Shown here: in pieces, positions 12,816 through 25,267 of the stretch | How the letters are laid out: every line of letters begins with the position of its first letter | How positions within the stretch are numbered: position 1 is the stretch's first letter | Assembly (NCBI RefSeq): GCF_021730395.1 | Contig: NC_069371.1 | Location: forward strand, 49,176,001-49,240,000 | DNA from: Mercenaria mercenaria | Taxonomy: Eukaryota > Mollusca > Bivalvia > Venerida > Veneridae | Direction: 5' to 3' | DNA: 64,000 nt | Program-made: the position numbers and the translations under genes | The notes under the pieces: model-generated | What the model saw: the letters and a program-made list of their open reading frames with translations, nothing else | The model's database searches: none | Told to the model about the DNA's origin: nothing

Positions 12816-13625
12816 CCGCCCCCCACCCCCGCGCCTCCCAATCCCCAACATGATTTTGATTAGGTTATTAATAAGATCTTGACGATACTGAACATGGTTT
12901 AATAGGGTTTATTCTTATTGTTTTAACTATAAATTTTTGTATTTATTTAAAACCAATATTGCAGATAATAACTACGAATGATTTCAAATAAAGCAGTTTA
13001 ATGTTTAGATGTTATGAGTGTTGCGGAATTTAAAGCCAAGTGTTTTCTCTGTTTGAAAGGTGTGGCTGCAACAATTTTAAAAATGAACCAGTTATGCCAA
13101 TTGATGATAGCCTGTGAATCAGAACTGATAAGAACCGAATACTAGGCAAATGCCTTTGAAAAAATCACTGTTCTATGCTGGTCTTAAACGCCATTTAGCC
13201 ATTGAATGATGCCAGACTTAATCTGACTGAAAATCTGTTTGTATTATAATTGATTTGCGAATATGCTGATATGAGCAACGTTCTAAAAATTTTCAGATAT
13301 CACAGGCCATATTTTTCTGATAACATAGTTATATATCAAATTAATAAGTTAAACTTAACTGGCATAAAATATTTCAATCTTTTATCACGTTTTTGTGAAC
13401 TTGAATCCGTTAAATTGTTTCTTGCTGATCGCGATCGCGTAGTATTCATACCCGAAAGTTATCTATTTACTTTGTATTTTAGTATTAATTATTTAACGAA
13501 AGATATGAATCTCTAAATGTACAAACATTTTGTTATTACAACAGTCAATATTCACAAGTGTTGCGTTCTGTAAACTGCATTGTTTACATGTTAAGTATAA
13601 TAACTGTCAACGACGTTATCATGTA
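12816..13625. other. Intergenic, nothing recognised
   Basis: A short C-rich tract (about 12817-12846) then AT-rich sequence. No exon, RNA or element was recognised; an 88-residue plus-strand frame near 13250-13516 has no recognisable similarity and AT-driven composition. Confidence 0.5.
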
Positions 13626-13815
13626 TTTTATTGTATTGCATTGTATTGTATTGTATTGTATTGCATTTGCATTTGCATTTGCATTTGCATTTGTACTGTA
13701 CTGTACTGTACCGTACCCTACCCTACCCTACCTACCTAACCGTACCATACCGTACTGTACCTTACCTTACCGCACATAACAGCACCGTACCGCACTGCAC
13801 TGCACTGCATTGTAT
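13626..13815. repeat. Pentanucleotide/hexanucleotide array with changing monomer
   Basis: Starts as (TTGTA)n, becomes (TTTGCA)n, then (CTGTA)n, (CCGTA)/(CCCTA)n, (CCTTA), and ends as (CTGCA)n and TTGTA. Adjacent units differ by single substitutions. Reading frames over it are artefacts. Confidence 0.9.
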
Positions 13816-14484
13816 TTTTAGTATTGTATAGATAGTAGTTCATTTGGAAGTTACGCATGACTGTTTTATACACGAGCTCTGTTTGCGAAAATCAGCGGCA
13901 ATTAACGAAAATCAAAGTATCAATATTAATGTTATATATCAAACAATCGTGATCTTTCACCCGATACAATTTGAAAAGATAGAATCGCATCCCGTTTACA
14001 AGTTATGAAAGTGTAAACAAAAGCTGTTGGATAACCATGTAATTATTGCTAACATTATGATTTAATGTATCATAAACGAAAGAATCATTTATTAAAAGGG
14101 AAATATATCAGATATATATCCAATACTTGAATGATTAATAGCTTAATCCTAAACATAATTCAAAATGTTTGCTGAAGGAAATTAGTTTTGAATTATAAGC
14201 TGTAAATTCTATGTTATCAAAATATGTGACGGATTAAGTGGCATAAGAAAAGAAAAGAATGCAAAGTTGTATTATTCTTGACTTTCCAAACCTTGTGCAA
14301 ACAAACGGCAGTCGTTGCAAAAATGTAGGAAAATCTTTGAATAAATGAATATGATAATTATTCATTTCTCTTATCATATGATATACATAGAACAAAAAAG
14401 TATAGATTTATCAAATTGAAACATCTTCTGAAAAAAATGTCTGATCTAGGAAAATGTTAAACAGGGAAATTTTCTTAATAACTG

Positions 14485-15473
14485 CGAAGGGTGTCCCAGA
14501 AGTTCATCGAATTGTTGAAAAACTTTCATAATACTTAATATTTTAAACAAAGAAATCAGCAGGATAATATTAAATATTTAGAAACATAAATATGTAAGAA
14601 TCAAAAGGTTACAAGAAACATGAATCCTTAAACGGATGTACAAAACCTATCACGCAACACCCGGAGCACATACTATGTCAATGTTTTAACAAAACTTTAC
14701 ATTACAAATTCACTGTTCACATTGCAACACAATCCTCGCCGGTGTTTACACATTTCCGGCCTCTCCTGAAGCATTTCAGGAATGTTTCTATGTATCACAC
14801 CACTCTTTGTCAAGAGTAAAAACAATTATTTGTGTGTTTTTCATAAGGTCAGAGGCTGACTGTCTTTGACGATATGGTTTTTGACCTGATAAATTTTCGA
14901 ATTAAACTGTGCTAGCCACTCGGTTCTGGGGTTGTCTTCAACAGATAACCTACCACTACGGAATCGCTAGTGCTACTAGTAAACGAAATTCTTCCCGAAT
15001 GGTGGAAGCGTTGTCGATCTTTTCATCAGCTTCACGGTTTCTGCTGGCGACATCTGAATGCCTATGTACATTTTCACGACACTCCGTAACTCGACGTCAC
15101 ATATGGACGTCATGCCGATGTTGTATTCCAACAGCGATTTTACTAAAGTTACAGCGAAATTTGAATTGAAATAACTATGGCGTTGAAATTTTCAGGAAAT
15201 TACGTCAATGCATGCTGTAAACGTCAAGTAATTTCGCGGGAAATTTATCAGCCTTATAGTGATATTAACTGACGAAGTTTTAACAAAAAAATGCCCATAT
15301 TAAGTTGCTTCAGTTGCTACGGATACTGATATATCGAGAGTAAGAGAAAACAGTTGCATTTTTATAATCGCAAACAATACTTAGTTTAAATATACTACCA
15401 TCAAATTTCAAGCAGATTGGTGCTTACATTTGAGAACAAGGACATTATTCCCGATGTACTGGGACACCCTTCG
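14485..15473 (-). mobile_element. Decayed mariner-like (Tc1/mariner) transposon
   Basis: Ends CGAAGGGTGTCCCAG (left) and CGAAGGGTGTCCCAG (right, minus) are inverted repeats; TA follows at 15474-15475, while the left flank is TG. On minus, pieces typical of mariner transposase remain: MSPAETVKLMKRST and then HxRFRSGRLSVEDNPRTEWL (rc of about 14920-15070), resembling the family motif W-H-x-R-F-x-x-G-R-x-S-V-E-D-x-P-R. A later piece near 14700-14800 (ETFLKCFRRGRKCVNTGEDC) resembles the C-terminus. Several stops and shifts make it inactive. Confidence 0.75.
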
Positions 15474-16730
15474 TACAAACACAATTACCCTTGTTCTTGA
15501 GAAATCTTCCCTACTTCTTGGAATTAAAGGGGCCCGTCTCATCAAGATACGTACGGGATTTATTTGTAGTATCAAGTTAATATTCAATATAGTCCATTTA
15601 GTTTATTTAATGAAAATTTAAAAGAAAATCGAGTAGATGTAATTGAATACACTTAAAAAGGTGTATCTGCAATCTGTGTTTAAACAAAATAATTTTTAAA
15701 TCTGACTATATAAATGAATTGGAAACATCTTCTCCGCTTAAAGGAAGACCAAGATTGGTCTGTTAGTAGATATTAATGAACCACCAACGAGTTTATCTAC
15801 GTTTCGATTTGTAATTTGTACAGGCCATGTTTATTTAATACTCAAGCATAACTTCCATATGTATTTCTAATAAAAATTATAGTTTAAATAAGTTTTATTG
15901 CTTTTATTTCATATCTAAAATTATATTACATGTACTGCATAAAGCATCTACCAGCTTTTTAGATGAGAAATTCAAATAGTCTAACAATACACGTATTCTA
16001 AAGTGTTTCTGGGCTTTTTATCTAAACGTCCTCTTTCTTATGAGAGAAATATTTCTGCGTTACCGGAATTCTAGCTGAAAATCCTACTTAAGCCTGTTAT
16101 CATTATGAAAACGGATAGTAATTAAAATATTTTTTCTATTTAAGTATCAATCACAAATCTGTTTGAATTTCAATTCTAAATTTCATTATATTCTTGTATT
16201 AATTGAGCTTAGACTGGTTATAAAAAATAAAAGTATAAACTTTTTTAAGATCAGGATTTTCAGAAAGGTCTTGTTCTATCTAATATATTCTATTGATTTA
16301 ATGTCATGTATGCATAATAAATACAACGAAAGAGCGATACTACACTTAGCAAGATCTTTATCTTAGGTTTGTAATTAAGAAATGTTATACAATACAGCGG
16401 AATAATTTCACGAGAAGGTAGCCTATATGAATTATTCTACGAGGCATATAACTAATTAGGAGTGTTTAAATATGTTGAAATATGGTTCTGCTTAATATAT
16501 TTTTGATCCTAGCGCGCCTGACAATTTAGGTGTAACCACGTTCTGTTATATATCCTTTCTTGTGAAATGACTGAGTTGTAGCGACACAGTACGTAATTTT
16601 CGCCTCCGATAGCAAAAACATTGACCGATATGTAATTATTATTTATGAAGTAATGATGAAACATTTTAACCTGAGCTGCTTAAATTTTATTTACGATATA
16701 TTTGAATACATTATGTAAACTGTTGCTTAA
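15474..16730. other. Intergenic AT-rich DNA, nothing recognised
   Basis: No splice-paired exon, RNA or repeat recognised. Marks DNA present between the two halves of segmental copy I but absent from copy II. Confidence 0.5.
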
Positions 16731-17773
16731 AATCGGGAGGATTGTTGGGTTTTACAATGTAACGTGCATTTGTGCCCTAATAAATTTTACTTAAACGAGA
16801 CTACAACATAAAACCTGTAACTTATATTAAATGGATGGCTTCAAGTAGAAATTATCACGGGGTTATATAGACTTGAATCTTTCGATTAAAATGCAGCGGT
16901 TTTAGATACGTTTTACATATTCATTCTGTGAGACGCAGGTTCAACATTAGTTTCTTTGGATTCCAGGTTTTGATATTTTTTTATAGTTAGCTGATAAAAT
17001 GTTATTTGGCAAATGTCTTCATAAAAGCACGTATGTTGAAAAAGCACCTGCATATTTGTCAACCATTTTGAATTGTAAAATGGTAACTCAGTATAACAAA
17101 AAAAAAACAATAATTATAAATAAATAAAAAAAAAATATGACAGAGACCTTTGACAGAAATGTGCATTCGGTCGGGTTCTGTTGCCTTTTTTGGTTCCTTG
17201 AATTTTCGGATTTCGTCTTTGGCTGACACTGCCCTAATCATGTTGTGTCTGTTGAATAAATAATTGCTTGAGTAAAAGAGCCATTTACACGTATTTGCAA
17301 AAACTGATAACTAGAAATAAAAACAAACAAATAAGCTAACTGACTTGTTTGAAAGTTTAGAAACTGATACATATATGATTTTAAACCAGTTTTACAAATA
17401 TTGTCCAATCTTGTTTTGACAAAAAATCGGGCAGGGCCAATGATTATTTACAAAACACTTGAAAGCCTTCTCTTGAATTTCAATGTAATTTTTAGGAATT
17501 GTCTCTTTTGCTCTTAAACTCTGAAGAGAGATAGGGCTATCTTGTTTTGACAAAACATAGGACAAGGTCAAGTGATGCCTATCTGATGAAAACCTTGAAA
17601 GTCTTTTGAATTTCAATGTAGTGCGGCCGGACTGAAGTACCTATATAAGCTGGTGAGTGAAAGGGCCATCGTGGTCCTCTTACTTTTATGTAAGACTGTT
17701 CTCAAAAAGAGAACCTAATCATCATTTCATGTATATTAACACACTAAGTTTATATACAAAGTAAATGTGGCTA

Positions 17774-18877
17774 GGTAGCAGGGTACACTTCGAATTTTGG
17801 CCCCCGTCAATATTTTATATAATTAGAACTTTGTGGTTTTGGATGTCTGTAAATTAAGGTGAGAGATAATGATTGTTAATTCTATAGGTCAGAGACCACC
17901 AATTCAAAAAAGTACAGGGAACTTATTGGGAATGAGGTTAGTGTATACCTGGGAATAAGGTAACGTCTGTGCGTTCTGATTGGTCAGTCATGTAAACAAA
18001 CCCAGGAAGTGATTATTTTTTCAAAATTGATATTTTTTCACTGCATTTACAGTATTTTATTATACATTTTGACAAAATTTGCTACATTTTATGTGTAATG
18101 AAAAAAAGTTGTATCAAATGAATTTCTCCCCCCACGTCAATAATGTAAACAGGGGGTCATCTCATTCACACGAAAATTACTTAAATAAAGTATCACTATT
18201 CATATGTTTTTCGTCCGATATTTTGGTAGAACTAAGATAGTTCTTGAAAAAATTGTAATTAGATATACATGTTTGGATGTATGGAAGGCTGTACACGCCA
18301 TAATGTTACAATGTAAGTCTATGGGAAAACAATTGGTGGTCTCTAACCTTTAGAAAATTTATACAGCCGGCACATGTAAAATTCTGTTGTAAAACTAACT
18401 TCTGGTAGCTTTGTATGAATCAATGAGGCACCTTTTCGCGGAAAATGCAAATCACGGAAGGGTTCTGTGCTTGTTAATTTATACTCAGGAACATTTTCGC
18501 TATTTTGTGAAAAAACGAGCTGGATGGGCCCCCATTCCGTTTATATCCTGAAGTTCAGTAAGGACTACTAAATTGAGAAATGCAATAAAATTGGCCATTG
18601 CTCTTGCAGCGGGATCATTGCAGGCTGTTCAAAAAGTGCAAAATTGATGATTTTGGCATGCTATTTTTCATGGATGGTGTAAAACTTTCGTTCTGATAAC
18701 TTTCTTTATTCTTGTATGAAAATCCTGATCTTGCCATTAATTAAAAGCACAAAACATGCACGCACTTTATAAAATGGCCACACTGATTCTGCTCATAAGG
18801 GAAGTGCAATATTGCGATTCGCGACATGTAAGACTGTCCGTGCCCCAAATTTTCGAATCTAAGTGTACCCTGCTACC
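17774..18877. mobile_element. 1.1-kb non-autonomous DNA element with 17-bp perfect TIRs and CTA target repeat
   Basis: Ends are GGTAGCAGGGTACACTT and its exact reverse complement, flanked by CTA at 17771-17773 and 18878-18880. Copy II of the segmental duplication (near 58315) shows the site without the element. No open frame of note. A 3-bp target repeat would suit a PIF/Harbinger-type or other 3-bp family; the family is not settled. Confidence 0.85.
17881..18354. mobile_element. Inner MITE nested in the 1.1-kb element
   Basis: TCTATAGGTCAGAGACCACC... at 17881-17904 pairs with the reverse complement of 18331-18354 (...GGTGGTCTCTAACCTTTAGA). It lies wholly inside the outer element, so it inserted later or is the conserved core of a composite family. 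Confidence 0.7.
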
Positions 18878-19180
18878 CTAGAAGTGTTCTGATCCGCAAT
18901 GCATTCTATGATAGGCATGTGTTGGTACTAGATCTTGAAAAATGGGAAAGAATACAATTCAATATATGTTAAACGTAACATGCTGAATTATCTTCCTTGG
19001 GGTCAAATTTGTTGAATAAAATTTAAAATATGCCTCACATACGCTTTTTCAAAAACTACCGAAAACGTGTGCGCTCGAAATATCTGCAATAAAACTGCCG
19101 CCAGAAGCTTCAACGCAGTATCGATCACAAATCGCTTTCTCTTGAACTTTCTCACTATTGTATTTGGTTTTTTTCATGCA

Positions 19181-20261
19181 CTAGTATCAACGCGTATTTG
19201 TGAAATTTTCAGTTTAAAATTAACTATCCCCGGTTAACTCAATAGGTGGAGCTAAGACAAAACAGAGGGCCTGTCATATATGCCTTGTAGTTTACACCGT
19301 CTCAAAATATGTTGACATGATTAACAAGATTAATCAGACAATATCTCACTTAAATGTAGCTCGTTGGTAACTATCGAAAGTTTGTATGTCGTACGCACAT
19401 GTAATGGTTTAAAACTTCGTTCATCACCAGATTTCAAACTAAACCGGGCAGGAGATAATTTATTTTTGTGACCGGTGTCAGGTTTTGGAGAGGTAGTACG
19501 AACTGTTTGCGAGGTGTAAATATTAGCGTATTCGGGGCCATAAGTCATATGATATCAAAACAAACAATAAATGATATTGTCTTTTATGGCACTTAAACTT
19601 CACAAGAAGTGGTCTAAGGAATGTTAAAAATTCAGCAACTGAATTTTCTTGTTTGCTTGCACTTACTAAGGAAATCTACTGTGGACATGAGAGTTGATCT
19701 GTCATTGAAATATTGATGAATATGACAAGCAGATTTTAAGCCAATTGTTTCACTCCCCTGAAAAAAATAACACGAGATAAAAATTATTATGCTCAACATT
19801 TATTTAGGTTTGCTCAACATCTATGTAGATTTACTTAACATTTAAATGATTTATATGTATAATTATAGCACAAATAAATAAACAGATCCAAACAGTTCCA
19901 GAGCACAATCGGGGAATGTTTCATATTTTTCCCGAACATATTTCACAGTCCAATAAAGTCTCATTAATATTCATGAATATGTGCCGAAACCATGCTTTTC
20001 AAATAAAACAGGTTCTTCTGCAGCATTTAACATGATCAATCATCTTCATCATTCATAAACATTATCCTTCATTCACATTCATCACCATTTGTCATTATCA
20101 TTTATTTCTATTACTATGTAAAATATCAATTAAATTAAATGCTAATATTTTAGTTTTTTATATGATTGTGTACATCACGAAAAAAAAATCTTTGACTTTA
20201 TCTTTTCTAAACCAAAACATTACTTATTTAGTTTTACGGGATGACATAACCGTATTTCAAT
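19181..20261. other. Intergenic, nothing recognised
   Basis: A 72-residue minus frame at 19330-19548 (MTYGPEYANIYTSQTVRTTS...) has balanced composition but no splice partners or recognised family, so it is not called as a gene. Confidence 0.4.
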
Positions 20262-20825
20262 ACATTATTTTCGGCATTGTTACGCAAGAAATGACTGCGT
20301 TGTTACGCAAGAGATGACATTGTCATGTGTTACTACAATATTTCCTACTTTGTTACGCAAGGGATGACATTGCCTTATGTTAATACACTATATCCGGCTT
20401 TGTTACGCAAGTGATGATGGCATTGCCGTGTGTTAATACACTATTTTCGGCGTTGTTTTACGCGAAGGATGACATTGTCGTATGCTAATGCACTTTTTTC
20501 GTTTTTTTTTTAACGCAAGTGATGGCATTTCCTTGTGTTAATACACTATATCCGACTTTGTTACGCAAGAGATGGCATTGCCGTGTGTTAACACAATATT
20601 TCCGGCGTTATTATGCAAGGGTTGACCTTGCCGTGTGTTAGTACGCTATATCCGGCGTTGTTATGCAAGGTATGGCATTGCCGTGTGTTAATACGCTATT
20701 TCCGGTGGTGTTACGCAAGGGTTGACATTTCCATCAGTTAGTACACTATTTCCGGCGTTGTTAAGCATGGGATGACATTACTGTATGTTAATGCACTATT
20801 GTCGGCGTTGTTACGCAAGAATTTG
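20262..20825. repeat. About 60-bp minisatellite, nine to ten diverged copies
   Basis: Each unit contains GTTACGCAAGGGATGACATT, then GCCGTGTGTTAATACACTAT and TTCCGGCG. Units differ by substitutions and a few indels. Contains no gene. Confidence 0.9.
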
Positions 20826-22485
20826 ACATTTGAAAAAATAATACTATGCATATTTTGTAATATATTCACAATTACATATAGAGTCATGAATGGTTTGAAA
20901 CTTAACGTCATTGTTATCATTGCATTTATTTATTTCGTATTTTGTATGGTGAACCTGAGTAGAAATGAATAAAGAGTATTACGTCTATATATATATTATG
21001 TGTATAGGTTTCTGTTAAAGGGGTTCGGTCCAGATCGAACAAAAAATCCAGAAATGGTCAAGATAATGAAATACATTTAGTAAGAATACTGTCTGGTCAC
21101 CTTATGACTAGCCCTAACCTCTCTGACTATCCCAGGTACAGGTTCCTCGTTTCAAACTGTAGCAAAGAACTATGAAGTATAGATGTATATTTTTTGGTCA
21201 TCGGGGCTAAAAACAAGTCATAATACTTCCAGTCCTGACTAGATATCTTGACTGTACTGCCCAAACATATATTCTTTCTTAATCCCTTAGGGTACCCCAT
21301 TTAGATATCGGTATATGTCAGTGTAAAAGGGTTTCAATACAGATCGGACATCTATAGGCGTAAAACACTACCAGGTCCGAATTCCATACGGGTATTGATC
21401 ATTGCTATCGTTAATTACCGCATAGGTACGCAAGGGTCCGGGAAAACTTGTACAGATGAGTTGCGAATAGTTTTCACTGAAACATGCCTTCTGTGAAACA
21501 TTCTATAATAAAATCTGAAAAGGAGGGACTTTTTCTGAGCAGAAAATTAAGCAAACACAGCTTTTATCTTACAAATCTCTCAGATGGACGCACAGATTCC
21601 GTTCATTTAATGCCTGCCTGGAATATCACGCCGTATACACGTGGCATGATAACCCACCCAGTTATATTATACTGACACTTTCCAAGTAAAAGTAAATGTA
21701 ACTTGAATTGAATACGTACTCTTTTATTACCTTATTTTAAATCAAACGACGTGAAATGAAGCGATAAAATCTGATGATTAACTTTTTCACCGTGAGCAAT
21801 ATTTATATTCCTACTTTGACTCGATAATTTATCTATTACTTCCTTCGTACGCTTGTACAGTATATACTACATGTGGTTAAAATACTTACGTTTGTTTGTA
21901 CTGTCCGGATATTACCTTAAATTTCAGTGTCATAGGAGCATTGTGGAATTATATCAATTGACTGTTTATAAATTGTTAACTCCTTGGACACAATGCTACA
22001 TTTATGATATGTTTGGATGTCCTAAAGATTTAATTGAATAGATCTGAAATTCATATATTTGTGCCGTGAGGGAATTTTACTATGAAATAGAAAACTAATA
22101 AAACAGCCTCTCGGAGGCTTCTGTATCAATTCTGTAGACGGATTCCATATGCCGCTAAATTATTTTATTTGAACGTTACACTGTCTCATAACGTAACGCT
22201 GTATATGTGAAGCCTATATTAGGTCAACATAATCAATATATATGAATGAAGAATGCAACCACAAAATACAAACTATCCTTTCTCAGCTGCAGAATTAGTT
22301 AGGAACACGGTAATGAAAAGAATTATTCTTTTAGGTAAAAAAGAATCTAAAATCAAACAACGTTGATATTCCAATAGTTTCGTGGATGTTTAACTTCTGC
22401 AATATGTTTACAACTTGGTTCATCCCATCATGAGCGTAAATTTGAAAGTTAGTCTTATTTCAGGTCAATAAAACGAACATTTTGA
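20826..22485. other. Intergenic, nothing recognised
   Basis: AT-rich. Short frames at 21484-21675 and 21853-22041 lack splice context or recognised similarity. Two similar short stretches (GGTTCGGTCCAGATCGAAC near 21020 and GGTTTCAATACAGATCGGAC near 21329) hint at a degraded repeat. Confidence 0.4.
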
Positions 22486-22492
22486 CCTGTCT

Positions 22493-24351
22493 ATGGCAAG
22501 CCAATTGTCCAATAATTACGTGAACCATAGTTCACGGTCAAAAACTAGGATTAACGATCGATAAACTAGGTTTTTCGAACGTAAAACTAGGTTTTTCAAA
22601 TACTAACCTATATTTTCGAATGAAAACATCAGATACCGGGCGTAAACCATAGTTTACGCTGGTGAACCCAGGTTTACGGTCGATAAACTAGGTTTCTCGA
22701 TTGAACTATGAATTTCGGTCGTTATCCTATGTTTACGACCGTAAATTTGGGTTTACGAACGTGAACCTACGTTTACGAGCGTGAACTATGGTTTACGACG
22801 TTATCCTATGTTTTCGCTCGAAAAAATAGGTTAGTATTTGAAAAACCTGGTTTATCTGACGTAAACCTAAGTTCACGCTCGTAAACCCAAGTTCACGTTC
22901 GTAAACATAGGTTCACGCTCGAAAATGTAGGTTCAGGTCCGTAAACTATGCTATGGTTTACGGTCGTAAACATAGGCTCACGTCCGTAAACATAGGTTCG
23001 TGTCCGTAAACCCATGTTCACGCCCGAAATTCAATGTTGATTCTATAATCTTAATATATCGACCGTAAACCAGGGTTTACGTTTGATAAACTAGGTTTCT
23101 CGACTGAACTATGAGTTTCGGTCGTTATCCTATGTTTACGATCGTTATCCTATGTTTACGCTTGTAAACCCCGGTTCACGCTTGTAAACCATAGTTAGTT
23201 TACGAACGTGAACCTATGTTTACGACCGTGAACTGGGGTTTACAATCGTGAACCTATATTTACGAGCGTGAACTATGGTTCACGGCGTTATCCTATGTTT
23301 TCGCTCGAAAATATAGGTTAGTATTCGAAAAACCTAGTTTTACGTTCGAAAAACCTAGTTTATCGATCGTTAATCCTAGTTTTTCGACCGTGAACTAGGG
23401 TTCACGTAATTATTGGACAACTGGCTTGCCATATTGTTACAAATCGGTAAACACAGTTTTACGAAGGTAAAACTGTAGTTCACGGCCGTAAATATAGGTT
23501 CACGACCGTAAACATAGGTTTACGGCCGAAATTTATAGTTGATTTCATAATCCTAGTATATCAATCGTAAACCATGGTTTACGTTCGATATACTAGGTTT
23601 CTCGATTGAACTATGAATTTCGGTCGTTATCCTATGATTACGACCGTAAACTTGTGTTTACGAACGTGAACCTACGTTTAGGAGCGTGAACTATGGTTTA
23701 CGATGTTATCCTATGTTTTCGCTCGAAAAAATAGGTTAGTATTTGAAAAACCTGGTTTTACGTTTCAAAAACCTGGTTTATCGAACGTAAACCTAAGTTC
23801 ACGCTCGTAAACCCAAGTTCACGTTCGTAAACATAGGTTCACGCTCGAAAATATAGGTTCAGGTCCGTAAACTATGGTTCACGGTCGTAAACATAGGTTC
23901 ACGTCCGTAAACATAGGTTCATGTCCGTAAACCCATGTTCACGCCCGAAATTCATTGTTGATTCTTAATCCTAGTAATATGTCGACCGCCAACCATGGTT
24001 TACATTTGATAAATTACGTTTCTCGATTGAACTATGAGTTTCGGTCGTTATCCTATGTTTACGATCGTTATCCTATGTTTACGCTTGTAAACCCCGGTTC
24101 ACGCTCGTAAACCATAGTTTACGAACGTGAACCTATGTTTACGACCGTGAACTGGGGTTTACAATCGTGAACCTATATTTACGAGCGTGAACTTTGGTTC
24201 ACGGCGTTATCCTATGTTTTCGCTCGAAAATATAGGTTAGTATTCGAAAAACCTAGTTTAACGTTCGAAAAACCTAGTTTATCGATCGTTAATCCTAGTT
24301 TTTCGACCGTGAACTATGAATCACGTAATTATTGGACAATTGGCTTGCCAT
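22493..24351. mobile_element. 1.86-kb element built of about 20-bp dyad units, with long TIRs and 8-bp target repeat
   Basis: The ends ATGGCAAGCCAATTGTCCAA and its reverse complement are perfect, and inverted homology continues for about 100 bp. The direct repeat ACCTGTCT flanks the element (22485-22492 and 24352-24359). Almost the whole interior is made of units of the form GTTYACG-NN-CGTAAAC-NNNN (about 20 bp), alternating with GTTATCC, ACTAGGTTT and AAAATAGGTT variants. A higher-order layer repeats: the segment TTTCTCGATTGAACTATGA occurs near 22692, 23097, 23598 and 24029. A third copy of the terminus lies internally (about 23395-23433), implying a 0.9-kb tandem duplication within. No coding potential. 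An 8-bp target repeat suits hAT, P or Merlin superfamilies. Confidence 0.85.
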
Positions 24352-24359
24352 ACCTGTCT

Positions 24360-25080
24360 CAGTGCTATGATTATTTACATTAAGAACTGCTGTATCCAGT
24401 ATGTATTCAAACTTATGCTTTATACACACTGCAGTTCCAAACATTTTTCTTTGCCACGCTTGTAAAGTTTTAATAAATTATTTCATAAGCTTCCAGTGAG
24501 ACAACTGCACTTCCCGTCTATGTCTTCAGTCATTTTGAAACGTTTCAGCAAAATTCCTTGACAGTTTGATGCTCCGGACAAAGTTTCACGAGAAAAAATA
24601 AAGCGGAGAGGATTCAAAAAAGAGAGCGTGATATAGATTTGATGCTTGGATAATATGCATTTCCACGATGTCTTTTATCTTTGCAGGAAGTTTCAATAAA
24701 TTCCTTTTAGCACTTTATGAGTTTGCCTCGGAAAAGAAAACTTTATAAAGAGAGGAAGTTGAAGAAGTTAAAAAGTTGTTGACCTTGTTTAGTGCACGTT
24801 CTTTCTCCAAAGGACTAAGGTATAACACTTTTCCTTTCATAGTAAGTGCAGCATACAAGAACCATAACTCTACTTTTTTACTTTTTGAATTATTTCTCTT
24901 TAACTAATTTACTTGAAGCTTTTAAAACGAATTCATTTAATTTTCATGGTATTTAAAATAAGTGTTATTCTTGGTCACCTTTTACACATAACATTTGCTT
25001 CAGCGGGCGACATCAAACAACAAAGAAAAATATCAAACAGGGAATGCCACGCACCAAAAGCGCAGCCTCCTCAAAACGAA
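24360..25080. other. Intergenic, nothing recognised
   Basis: AT-rich DNA between the dyad element and the CA-rich repeat. A plus frame begins at 24913 with a hydrophobic stretch but runs straight into the CA minisatellite and SINE, so it is not treated as a gene. Confidence 0.4.
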
Positions 25081-25084
25081 CCCC

Positions 25085-25262
25085 CCAGCACGCAAACGCG
25101 TGCACCACACACACACTCAAAGCTTACACATCAGGACAAAACGAACAACACACAAACACACACTCAAAGCCAACACATAAGGACAAGACGAACAATAAGC
25201 ATACACACACGCGCGCACACAAAGTCAACACACAAGGACAAAACGAACAAACAAAGGAACAC
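25085..25262. repeat. CA-rich minisatellite (about 50-bp unit, three to four copies)
   Basis: Units combine (CACA)n with AGGACAAAACGAACAA and CTCAAAG. Long Thr/His/Gln-rich frames across it on plus are composition artefacts. Confidence 0.8.
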
Positions 25263-25267
25263 AGTGG

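Larger units (their letters stand above)
16730..19180 (+). repeat. Segmental duplication, copy I (distal part)
   Basis: Matches 56140-58785 in the same orientation: 16740-17400 with 56150-56765, 17400-17770 with 57790-58315, and 18880-19130 with 58325-58680. Shared text includes GATTGTTGGGTTTTACA and AATATATGTTAAACGTAA. Copy I carries one extra MITE (17774-18877), copy II two (56767-57760 and 58093-58289). No gene recognised. Confidence 0.85.

Noticed and set aside
19330-19548. Small minus-strand gene (72 residues)
   Set aside because: No splice partners, no recognised family, and no paralogue support in the matching segmental copy.
22493-24351. CRISPR-like array
   Set aside because: Units are about 20 bp with no unique 30-bp spacers, internal dyads throughout, eukaryotic context and transposon-like ends.
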